This document shows, piece by piece, positions 31,255 through 50,100 of a stretch of 64,000 nt of DNA (positions are counted from its first letter, which is position 1; the number at the start of each line of letters is the position of its first letter). A model generated the notes under the pieces. That model saw only the letters and a program-made list of their open reading frames with translations, did no database searches and was not told the origin of the DNA. Source of the stretch: Phorcus lineatus. Taxonomy: Eukaryota; Mollusca; Gastropoda; Trochida; Trochidae. The stretch lies in contig OV121084.1 in the NCBI GenBank assembly GCA_921293015.1, positions 46,287,864 to 46,351,863 of the forward strand, written 5' to 3'. A program made the position numbers and the translations under genes.

Positions 31255-31400
31255 GCTATTATATTCAATTGAACAGTATGCATCTCGTGATTTTTATGTC
31301 ACTTACACGTTCATTAATGTTCTTCATGCACGCACAGTATGGTTGCGTTTCAGGCATGTTTTCATATACAGGACAGATACTTTTGGGACAACCCACGTAT

Positions 31401-32400
31401 AAGAGTCTTCGTAAAACAAGTAACAAGTTTTTATCTTTAACTTGCAGTGTTCATACAGTAAGTTCATCAAGAGAAAAACGTTGACAATAAAACATGAATT
31501 GAATTCGTCACTATAGATTTACAATTTAAGCAATAGTTAGAGTGCTATAATCATCCTTGTATCAAAGGCCCATCCTTAAGAAACAAGTGTCAATCCATAT
31601 TTTTCAGTGTTTTTCCATTGATTAAATTTCTAAAATAACTTTGACCATAATCACAGAATAACGACCCTAATCATTAATTCTAACATTAAGTGCTTCCAGT
31701 CACGTTATTTAGGATTATTTAAGGTATAAGCAGATTTACCCAGGCCTAACTTGACAAATCCAAATTAAAAGAAACTGTACAGTAGTAACAATATCGTGGA
31801 CAACTTATTATGCCCAAGTATTTGAAATAATGTCTCAAAAAGTATCAGACGTAGTTGAAATACTTGAGTCTTATCAAAGTCTTAACTAAAAAAATATCTT
31901 ATTACACAAATAAGGATTCTGTCTGCTTTTTGATAACCCAAAGAAGGAATTCATGTGGATTTTAAAAGTTTGGAACCATTTAGGGCTAACTTAAATTAAT
32001 AAAAAAACAAGTACAAATATATAAAGCTTGACCATTGGATAACTTTAAGAAAAACTTAACAAACTTAAGCAGACTTATTTCGGGTTCGAGCACATTGATC
32101 AATTTATATTGAAATTAAAACCAAAACTAAAACCAATCTCTTCTCTTCTGGTGATCTCCATCAACTTCTGAGCTATCAAACCACAGATTTAATAAGTGTA
32201 GTTATCTATACAAACAATTAATATTTTGTACTTTGTTTATATTAAATGGGTAACTCATATGACAAACCTAATCGTATTAATGATTAGAAATACCAATGAA
32301 AGAAAAAAATAAAATGCTGCCATGAATTTTGAAATGTTTCTTTTCTTATTATTTTCAGATAAACAGATTCAATGAAACGAACAGGCAAATATGTTTTCTC
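31401..32400. other. Upstream flank of protease gene 2
   Basis: AT-rich sequence with no separate gene seen. It lies between the mariner insertion and the proximal promoter of gene 2. Confidence 0.4.
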
Positions 32401-32530
32401 TCAGCTGTCATAGATGGCTTACTGTGATAACAAATCTTTTTATTGTCAAAACATATGTCATTCTGATTTCTATCAATGTTAACTGTGTATATAAGAAGTC
32501 CACCTTTAGTACTTGGTTACAACAGTGAAG
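32380..32530 (+). promoter_or_regulatory. Proximal promoter of protease gene 2
   Basis: TATATAA at 32488-32494 lies 37-43 bp before the ATG, implying a leader of only about 10 nt. About 150 bp here match the gene 1 promoter (18400-18554): CTCTCAGC near the start, AAAACATATGT and GATTCTGAT-like segments in the middle, and GTACAACA or GTTACAACA just before the ATG. In gene 1 the equivalent of the TATA box is the weaker TATTTAG at 18506-18512. Confidence 0.6.
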
Positions 32531-39616
<7,086 letters not shown>

Positions 39617-40085
39617 GAGCTTGTGGCCAGCACGGAGAACAGACCAGTTGGTCTCAACCGAAAATGAATCGCTAGTTATTCTCAAGCTTCAGTTGTATTT
39701 CTCTGGTTTGTCTATTAAACGCTTTCCAGAAAAAATAGTTTGATTTATCAAATGATTCATATCCTTTTAGGTATCACCACGATTTCAATTTTCTGAATTC
39801 TATAAATGATCAGATCGATAACTCTAGTACTCGCGGAAATAGAAATAACAAGTTTTATCACGTTGATTTTTGGATGACTCGATTAACATAGTTTATTCTA
39901 AAGGTGCCGAAATATCTATATTTTCCCAACAAGGAAATGCGAATGCAACGCATGAATATGATTTATATTGCCTTTTTCAGGTAGAAATATCTTAAATGTG
40001 CATATTTGCAACACATTTAGAAACAACATACGACCTACGTCAATATAAGCAGCGAGTGAGAAAACAAACTTTCAAAGCTGTTTAC

Positions 40086-40402
40086 GGGGGCGGTATAGCG
40101 CAGTAGTTAGCGCGTTCGGCTTTAGATCAAGAGATCCGTGAATTGAATCCCGCCAGGGGCTCGGCAACGTTGTTTGCAGTAGAGAACTGTTATACACTCA
40201 GTAAGGTTTTTGTGCAATGCCGCACTGAATTTCATTGCAGTACCGCCAATGGTTTGCTAGCTCAAGCCGATGCTCGCAGATTTCACCGAAATGCATAACC
40301 ACAATGGTGTTACGGGCTTTCTCCATGCATTTATACTAGCAGCCGCGGTATAAGGGAAATACTCTTGAGAGCGGGGATAAACCCCAAATCACCATTCTGC
40401 AT
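40086..40402 (+). mobile_element. tRNA-derived SINE
   Basis: The head resembles a tRNA gene: box A-like TAGCGCAGTAGTTAGCGCG and box B-like GAATTGAATCCC 30-odd bases later. It lacks a clean acceptor stem, so it is not scored as a tRNA. The body continues some 230 bp to CTTGAGAGCGGGGATAAACC and CCAAATCA, a tail type I recall from conserved-domain SINEs of marine invertebrates (Nin-like). That family name is a recollection, not a search result. No clear target duplication was found. Confidence 0.6.
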
Positions 40403-40639
40403 TAGACGTTTAGAGCTTTTAAACACAAAAACATTATTTCTTTCAATGAGTTTATGCATTAAAGGAGCACCAAATGTATAAATAGTACGGCAATTACAAT
40501 ATTTATATTAATTATAACTTTTTCCGTAAAGAGATTGTTATGCATACTACAGTGTGTAAATGACATGACCTGCTTTCCTGTTAACTCTCATTTTTCAGGA
40601 AATTTTACAATTTTGATCTCGAACAATGACAATAACAAT

Positions 40640-41510
40640 ATTCATTTAAAAGATAAAGGGATTGGTAAACAGGCTAGCAGCCTATCTTAATACCTCTCCC
40701 ATATATACATCATATGACACGATTCTGTTAACTCGCATTAATAATATTCATTAACGATCGTTTTATCCAAACAACACCGATTTTGTAAAATCGCGATGTG
40801 GTACAATAACAAGCTACCCATAGTCAACCCAACAGGAATTAACAACTAATGAGGGAAGTCAACGACCCGTGAATAAACAAATAGTCACACTGCAGGGAAT
40901 CACTCTAGCATACCCCAGACATTGTAACAAGATAATGTCCGTCTTAACGGGATAGCATCAATAAGACAAATCAACACTTGCTTGAATTAACAAGGGGGTG
41001 ACGGGACCCGGGTGGACTAGAAATAGGGATGAATAAACAACAAGCACACAGTACTTTAGATGATCCCTAATCACTACTTGAGTGAGTAATTAGATAAGAA
41101 CACTAGTTGGGGCATAGTAGAACTTATAAAATAATGGGAGGGAAATGTAAGGTTACAACTGTAAGTCTTTAAAGAGAGTGATCACATACTGCAAAAAAGG
41201 TACACAGAAATAAAGGAATATCAACCTCGCCAATCAACTCCCAACGTCCAAGGGTCCACCCGTGACCGCTCGAGCCAAGCCCAGTTCTTAACACGACCGC
41301 ACGCGGCGAGTGCCAAGTAGGTTCTAATGTTAGCGAGGATTTTTTTCGCTTTAAAGCACTGAGTGCGGACGTCGGAGAGAACCGGGCCGTGCTCCAAGAG
41401 AAGATTGAAGCTTAACTTCAAAATATCACGAAGTTGTGTTTCTTTGCGAAACTAAATTAGCCCTTGCTCCATAAATATTTGAATTACAGTAACATACTAA
41501 GGCTAATTGC
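40640..41510 (+). repeat. Unclassified dispersed repeat, copy 1
   Basis: Shares collinear segments with 52960-53520: GATTGGTAAACAG, GACAAATCAACA, TGAATAAACAACAA, TTAGATGATCCC, GTGATCACATACT, AAAGGAATAT(C/T)AACCTC and GCGGACGTCGGAGA-type sequence, in the same order. The GC content of 41220-41420 is higher than the surroundings. No transposase or reverse transcriptase is visible. Confidence 0.65.
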
Positions 41511-42352
41511 AAAGGGCACAAACTCCTCTACAAGTAGATATAAATATATATCGCATGAACATTGACATATTAATGCTGCATGGAAAAATTATAATGATAA
41601 AAATGATAATGATAATGATAATCACAACAACATTATAAAAAATAACCCGGCATATCTCAATCTAGTTAAAACTGCCTGTAATATAATACGTCGAAGTCTG
41701 TTATTACATCTAGAGAATTTATCCACCTATTCCGTGTCACGCAGGCGCGAACATAAGCAAATCAAACGAGAGCTGACCAAGCACTTCGAATCGCAGGTCA
41801 ATGCGATTGTTTTGCCATTCTGGAGCGCCTCGATTACGAAATCCGAATAGTACAGATGTATCGCAGTGAATTGTGTCGAAAATATTATGACATCATCACT
41901 TCTGTGCAGACATTGTTGACGGAATATTTGTGTCTTGTTAATGTGTTAATTTGTTCAAAAGTAAATAAGCAAATTAGGTCAAACAATCTCAAAAAAAGTT
42001 GTTAAGGATAAATATAGACAAACGTAGAGTAAACGTTGGCATGTGACATCAACCCAGATGTAAAAGAAACTCATGTTTGGTTGGCTGAAAGCTGACTTCC
42101 TATTCTCATTTCATTAGTCGGTTCAAAATTCGTCTAACGCAGCTGAAAATGACCTCAATCAGTAATTCTCTAGATGTATTGACGGATCATTATATATTTG
42201 ATTATAGCAGAGTTAACAAGGCACTCAACGATTGGTTTAACATGGTGAAATCTTAAGATGAGAACCACTATTACTACTATTTTATATACATTTAGACATA
42301 AAGAGGTAAGACCATTTTTGAACAAAGCAACTGTATTGAACTCTATATACAT

Positions 42353-42480
42353 GAATTATTTTTGGTGACAGCTTGCCTGAAGTAAAATATTCGTCAAGGG
42401 TGGTGATAACAGTCATAATGACAGGCTAGAAGTGATTTATTTCCAGATAGGTGTACATTTATGGGAAAAGTTCTCTTAGT
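42353..42480 (+). repeat. Duplicate of the segment at 13952-14090
   Basis: See the partner entry. This copy lies about 1.6 kb upstream of protease gene 3, matching the spacing of the other copy to the orphan first exon near 15368. Confidence 0.5.
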
Positions 42481-44044
42481 ACAAACTATTAAAAAACTGA
42501 ACTAATCCCCTTTGTGTGATATATTATCTGTTCTATAGAATGTATTCTGCTTGGATAATTTGATATCAACTGTAAACCTGCCCTGCCTAAAAACAAAACA
42601 TAATATAATAAAAAAAGGGTTCTCAAGAAAAGGAAACAAATGTTACCTATTGAAAGACAAACATTTTTAATTAATACAAGACTCTTGTCAAGTTCCATGA
42701 AGCTTTACGAATCTGTTCGACTTATTCAAGTGATTAAACGGTTTTACACTGAAATGTTCCCGCGCAGTTTTAACTTATGTGACTCTTTTTTGTTTTACCT
42801 TGATGAATTTGGTTGAGGCACTAGATAATACAGTTTATGATTTATACCGCAGTGTTAAATTTGTGTAATACCGCTGCACGTACGATGTCAAAAGAATGTG
42901 ACACGTGACGTCACGACCTCTCCATTGTCCACACAATGTAGCCACATCGCGAAAATTTAGTTTCAGAAGACACTAATGCATGATTAATGAGGGCGATTAT
43001 AAACAGAATACTAAAAATCCTTCCATTTCTTATCAATACTAATTTCGCTCGTTTAATACCAAATAATTTACTCTTTTGATAAAAATGGTATTAAATGAAA
43101 GGTAGTTTAGAATCATCTATGTGATACAAAGTAAACGTGAAGGATGATTCTCATCTGATAATATCAATTTGAATAAATTTGCGTAAAATTGATTAGATAT
43201 AAATTTTGCTCGTATTTACTTTTCTTGTTCATTGATAATGTGTTATAATTAGTCAAAGATTTCGTAGATCATCGGCATAACAGTCCTGACATGAATAGTG
43301 GTTAAAACTACCTAGTGTCTGCTTTTGGCAATCTTTAAATCTTTATGGGAATATGAAGCGTGCTAAAATTAAGAAAGGTCCGCGTGATGTTACCAATATT
43401 TCTACTTCATCATGGGTTGCTATGTACCTCGTATGATAAAAAAGAACACTCTAGATTTATAAGATTTTCTTGCAGTTCATACGATTGTAGGTTTAAATTA
43501 TGTCATATCATGATACTTATGATAGCATGCCAAAGAAGTATACCTCATTAGTTTAGGCAGTGGATGGAACCCTCCGTTATTGATCGAGATCATCGCATGT
43601 CAGTTAGAAATTTCAGTATCAATACCCTTATACACCCTATTTAGATCTTAAAGATTTGAAGAAACTACTATTCTTTAAGTCAAGTTCCTAAATGCTTTGA
43701 ACATTATAATGTTTACTAAGGAACTTTCACATTCTTATTTGATACAATATCATTTTTGTCAGAATAATATTGTAAGTGTCATATTGAAAAATGTTTGTGA
43801 TATGTCTTTGGGTGTAATCATGACACTAACTTCAACTTCAATAGGAAGACGACTAACTATTCCCACGTTATAGATCTTGTGACTTTTTGCAATTTTGTTA
43901 AAATTTGCATGAGAGCATTGCCCAAAGGTTTTTCATTTTCATTATTCATGTCTTTTTTCAGCAATTTGTATCTTCAAACAAACAAAACCTTAGCGAATGT
44001 CCCCTAATAGGCATACTGAGATAACTATCTTTGTTATATGACGT

Positions 44045-44052
44045 TATATATA
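44045..44052 (+). promoter_or_regulatory. TATA box of protease gene 3
   Basis: TATATATA lies 51-58 bp upstream of the ATG at 44103, the usual spacing for a leader of roughly 25-30 nt. The same sequence context, with a TATAAA-like TGTATAAAGCCC, lies about 55 bp upstream of the orphan exon at 15368. Confidence 0.55.
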
Positions 44053-44102
44053 GCCGCAGTATAACCAAAAGCTGTCATGCATGCCATCTTATTTGGTGAA
44101 AC

Positions 44103-47100
44103 ATGAAGGTCTTCGTCCTGCTCCTCTTCTTCACTGTGACGACTTGTAAGTGTTAACGAAATTTGTCTTTCTAGTTTGATTATATAAACTATTTGTCATT
44201 TTTCTTCTTGCTCCTCATCAACCTCATTTTTGTCTTTGTTGTCGTCCTCATCGTAACCATCTCCATCATGATGATAAACAACATTAAAAATATTCCATCG
44301 TTGAAACTAAAACCTCAACTAATGACGTCATGTCAATTTTGACGTAAAACGTCAAAGACATCAGTATTTTGCAGAATAAAAATCGGATCATTTGATATGG
44401 ACCAACATTTCTTTTATTCTTCCTCTGAACTTCCAAAACTGTCCTTCCTTTATTCCACAATGAAGTACTGTTATTGAACGACACCTTTTAACTAATTTAA
44501 TTCTCTTTCGTCGTCTCATGATATGATCGTTTTCCCAACACTCCCTTATAATCATCAAATGATTATAGCACTGTATGTTTCAGTGTCATCTGAATCAAAT
44601 GCAGCTATAAGACCTATTAAAAACCCGAGGTCGAGTAACCAGCGAATTGTAGGGGGAGAAGATGCCGTGCAAAACGAATACCCGTGGGTGGTATGTAGAT
44701 TATTGTGTTTTCTTTGTTTAATGTACTCATTGGTCCTTGATAGATTTTGTTTAATCACATGTGCAATGTTATAAGGTTAGGTCATCCGTATTATACCGTG
44801 GACTAAGTTTTCTACATTGCATTGCTGAACTACCAAGTAATTGTCCACTTCGGTTTGAAAATTCCTTTGTTAATTGCAAAGGTATTGCATAATCGGAGTC
44901 GGTACACAATGCGTTGTCGTATGTGTATTCGCGTATAAAGCGTATTTGTTCCAAAAGGAGGGGTGTAATAACACGAAGGCGAGTTGAACAGGTCATTTAA
45001 GTGATAGCTGAAATCAAAATAAGCTGATTTTGGCCGTCAAGGAAATTTTTAATTCTTAATAACCTAATATTTTTCCTTTTCCGGAAAAAATTCTTTCAAA
45101 ACTTTCATAAACGGCTATCTTTAATTTTTTCCCAAGCCCTAACAGTAAGTATTAAGCCCAGCATGATACCTTCATTATTTGAAATTATATTTAATCCAAA
45201 TAAAACGAATTTCATTTACGAATATGGTCAAATCTATCAAACCTCGTTACATTTAAAAAATAGCTTTTCTCCACATTTTTTAAAACTTTCCAACCGATAG
45301 ATTAAAAAAGATCAGAATCTCTCTAAATAAAAAAAATGGTATTGATGGACTTTAAGCTCCATCGCTGATTTGCTGTAGTGAAAATGCCACTTTACATGAC
45401 CGAAATTGAAAAGTCCCCCATCTAATTTTAATGAGAAAAAGCTTAAAGCGCTCGTTTTTATCGAGTTTGAAAACAGCTGGGGAACATCAGTCATCAATAT
45501 CTTTAAATGAGAGCATCTCTCTCGGTCTCTGAGTACCAAAATATATGGACGTTTTGAGAGATTGGCGGTATCATGAAAATTAAAGAAATTTCTTATTCAC
45601 CAACAGTTCGAAATTTTCGTAAAGGTAACAATCTACTAAGAGAAAATCTTTCGTCACATTTGTGATCAATGTTCAAAGCGAAGAAGACCATTCAAGTTGC
45701 CACGTCATCCCTAGTTATACTTTCAAGATCATACAATGGACACATTAGGGCTACAAAGGGTAAAAATTGACTCGGAGTATACATGTTCATCAGCCGTCTA
45801 ACTCGATTTATTCTGACCCATTGTGCAACGATAAATCTAAATACAAGTTTCGGTTGGTGAAGGAGATAGCATGTTGTCCATCATTCTTCGTGCATTGCAG
45901 ACAATGCAAGCAAAAAAAAAACAAAATAACTTACTTACTTACTTAAATAACGTCGAACTTACAGAATCTTTTGATCCAAAATATTTGACTCGATTATGGA
46001 GTATACTGAAAAGCGATACTTAACAATGAACTTAAAACGTTGGTTCAAACATAATCGATTTGAGAAAAAACCTAAAATGTATATAAATATATATATATAT
46101 ATTTGTTTTCTTTACAGGCAGCAATATTTCGCGGGGCTAACTTTTACTGCGGTGGATCGTATATACGGAATGCTAGAAGCTCAGCATACCATGCGTATGT
46201 TCTTACCGCAGCACACTGCGTTAAAGACGTGTAAGTAGCAATTAAAACAAATCTTTTACAACAAATCTGCTCAAGATAGGGGCGTTGAGTGGGAGAAATG
46301 TTCGAATAGGTTACAGGCTAGCACGACGGTAGATTACAGATCCAGATTTATATTGAGATGTCAGATAACAGATGCAGATCTTTATTGAAATGTCAGAATA
46401 TAGATGCAGATCTTTATTGAAATGTCAGATTATAGATGCAGATCGTTGGTAAGCTTGTAGATTAAAGATGAAGGTATTTATTTGGATGGTAAATTACAGG
46501 TACAGTTCGTTTATAAGATGGTAGATTACAGATACAGATTGTTTGTAAGATTGTACAATACAAACCGTTGATAAGTTCGTAAATAACGGATTTAGATTGT
46601 TGATATGAGGGTAGTTTACAGATACAGATTGTTGATATGATGGTAGATAACAGATACAGTTTGTTGATATGACTGTAGATAACAGATATAGATTGTTGAT
46701 ATGAGGGTAGTATACAGATATAGATTGTTGATATGTTGGTAGTATACAGATATAGATTGTTGATATGTTGGTAGTATACAGATATAGATTGTTGATATGA
46801 TGGTAGATTTCAGATACAGTTTGTTGATATGATGGTAGATAACAGATACAGATTGTTGATATAATGGTAGATAACAGATATACAGATTATTTGATATGAT
46901 GGTAGATAACAGATACAGATTGTTGATATGATGGTAAATAACAGATACAGATTGTTGATATGATGGTAAATAACAGATACAGATCGTTGATATAATAGTA
47001 GATAACAGATACATATTGTTGATATAATAGTAGATAACAGATGCAGATCGTTGATATGATGGTAGCTGTGGGTTTCGGGTGATCAGTCATGGTTTCAAAT

Positions 47101-50100
47101 GAACATTTCAGCAACGTCAATAGCTACACCATACATCTTGGGTCGTATAACCTCAGTTTGCCGGTACAAAGTTATGAACAGCAATTCAACGTTATAGAAA
47201 GCTTCATACATCCAGAATACAACGAAAATTCCTTAGAGAACGACATTGCCTTGCTCAGACTGGACAGAGTTCCTGAGACGACAAAATCTGTGAAAAGGGG
47301 TCTCTTAACGCGATTTGAAGTTGACTTCAACGCCAATGGAACTGTAATTGGATGGGGAGATTTGGCAGAAGGTGAGAATATATAGCACAATTTAAAAAAC
47401 TTCATACTTACATCAAATATCTTTATTCATCGAGAAACAGAGAGTTATAATTATTTTCATATTCCAAAATAGTTTGTGAGATACCAAAATTTACAAAGTC
47501 AAACAAGAGAAATTAAATATTATTTTTGTTTGAATAAAACGTAACGTCCATTATTTATTTCTTTTCTGAGATTCCAAAATGATCTATACGGGAACCATCC
47601 TAATTTTGATAATCTCGAATTAAAATATCGTGTTTACATCACTCTCATTAATAATCAATGAACAGGGCTAACTGCTCGCTAATCTCAACCCCTTGTTTAA
47701 AACAACATTGAGTTGGTTGAACCTTAGACTATTTCAGTTTTTCACTTTAACTTTTTCATTCATTCAATTTTGAATTATATTTACTTCTTAATTTTTTCTT
47801 TAAAAAATCAAATAAACAAATAAACACCTGTTTTTTTTTTAAAAAACTTTCCTTTTACAAACTCGTGTCGTGAGATCATGCAGTGCTGGCCAAATTGCCC
47901 ATATAAGGCTTATCACGTGGTTAACATTCCACAAAGAATTATGGGTATTGTGTGTTTGGAAGCGTGATGGCGGATTGAATGCGGACATTTATTTTTTTGC
48001 TGCTGCCATAAACGTTGAAGGTGATGCTTTAATCTCTTATATACATGTACAAGCAGACTGTTGGGGCTGTACGCCACGAATTACTTACTAAATAGGTTGA
48101 CGGTATTAAATTGAAACGGGTAGAGACGGTTGACGTGAACCAACGTCATAGTGCACAGCGCTCGATAGTCGACAAGCATTTACTTTCCTTTCTTCTTTCT
48201 GGTAGATAGAACTCGATGATTCAAAACTGCCGTTTAAAGAAATTAAAATGGTAAATATTGATAGGGATAAGCCATGTTGATCGATGGAACCGAGATAAAA
48301 GGTTGTAATGGACGCGTGATCTCGAAGTCGCAGCGTGGAAGAGCGGATATAACATCATGAAACAAAAACTATACCTTTATTGTCTTATAAAGTACTTTTG
48401 TACTTTTTGAGAAAAACATAATGTGATTTTATAATTTACTTGTTCGCTAATGTCAAGAAAATACCAAAATCCATCATATGCAAAATGTTTATCGCACTTT
48501 CAGAAAAGAAAGTTATCTATATTACTTATACGTTTTCACATGAACACACACAAGACTTACATAATTGGTGTAACACGTATCACCTACAAAAAACTCATTT
48601 TAAAACGGATAAATTTAACAAAGAAATAGATCGAGTTTAGATAGAATAGATCGAATGTTTTGTCATTCTTTATCCTCGAAAGCAAAAGTGAATTATTGTT
48701 ATTCTCTTGTACACCAAATAATTTTATTTGTGTCCCTTTTCTTAAGAAAACATGTTATTTTATTGTGGGCCTTTTCCACATGAAAACAAAAGAGATTTTT
48801 CGTGATCCATTCCTACAGTGAGTAGTCTCAATATGGTCCTCGTGTAGAGAAAATATAACGTTGTTCGTTGTGATCATCTCTTACAAGTTAATATAAGTGA
48901 TTTAATGGCTATCCTCCCCTACACAAAAACCAAAGAAATTTAAAACATGAATATATATATACATAAAGGAAACCAAATTCATCTACCAAATTGGGATCCT
49001 ATTATGCAAAAAACAAAAAACAAAAAAAGATTAAAAATAGGACGCTCTTGAAGAGGAAATGCAAAATAATCATAATCTTGAAAATACGAGAAAACAGAAT
49101 AAATTTAACTCGGATCTTCTACAAGAAGGCCAAAATAATCTAACTTTGTCTAATTGTTATCTTTTCGTATAGGAAAATCAAAGTAATTTTATTGCCATTC
49201 TCTTGTAATGTATATCATCTCATAAATCATCTAACATTATCTAATTATTCTCATACCTTACAATAAAACAAAAGTAACTTATTACAATCCTCTTATACGA
49301 GAGATGAAAGTGATCAAACGTGACCCTCTTTTACAGGTGGAGATTTATCGCCAGTTCTTCAGCAAGTTGAGTTGCAGATTCAAACTGACAGCGTGTGTTC
49401 TTCCTCGATGGGTCCAAGTTACGACAAGAACTCAATGTTTTGTTCTGGTCCGCCAGAAGGGGGCCTAGACGCGTGCATGGTACACTTTTCATTGTTATGA
49501 TGAGCCTAATAATACAATGACAATATAAATGCAAAACCCTTTTACGATAATTTGAGAATGCACTTGATTTTTTCAATATCATAGGCTAAACTGATTTTGA
49601 GTGACAAGGCGCATGGATGGGTTGACAATGTGAATAATTCGCTGTTTGAAATGGATACAAGTTTTCAGTAATAATTGTAAATTTTTTGCCTTTCCATAAC
49701 CAATAACATTGGTAAAAGTTTTCATAGTCGTAAATTGCACATTTGAAAAATAATCGGGGTTGCCGACTTGGTACTGAAATGTGCGATGAACTATACAGAT
49801 AAACTGTTCAATTTGGTTGTAGCATTAGTGTACCTTTATATCATAGAACCCGGCCTTTCTTAAAAACATCAATGTTCACTATCTCCATTCAAATTTTGAA
49901 ATTCTATTCTATTTTCATATAATACCGAAATGGTTCGAAAGTGTTGCATGTGATCTCCAGTTTGCGTTTTTCGGTTTATAAGGCAGTTTAAGCACTTAAC
50001 CTACATTTCAGCATGTATGAATGTCTTTTTTAACAGGGTGATAGTGGCAGTCCATTCATGGTTCGCGACGGGAACAAGATGAGAATCTCAGGTGAGTTCG

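Larger units (their letters stand above)
29954..31397 (-). mobile_element. Degenerate mariner transposon
   Basis: The element lies between TA dinucleotides at 29952-29953 and 31398-31399, the Tc1/mariner target site. The ends form imperfect inverted repeats: left CGATGGGTGTCCCAAAC, right (complement) CGTGGGTTGTCCCAAAAG. It contains a disabled transposase gene on the minus strand and an internal 206-bp tandem duplication near its right end. Confidence 0.85.

Noticed and set aside
40086..40160. Possible tRNA gene
   Set aside because: Box A- and box B-like motifs are present but the acceptor stem does not close and box B is degenerate; the following 230 bp fit a SINE body.
46616..47014. Long minus-strand repetitive open frame
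   Set aside because: It follows from the 32-bp minisatellite, which leaves several frames open.
46340..47065. CRISPR-like array
   Set aside because: Units are contiguous without unique spacers, in animal intron DNA; this is a minisatellite.
47870..48091. Open frame in intron 4 of protease gene 3
   Set aside because: No splice continuity with neighbouring exons, whose phases already join, and no recognisable domain.
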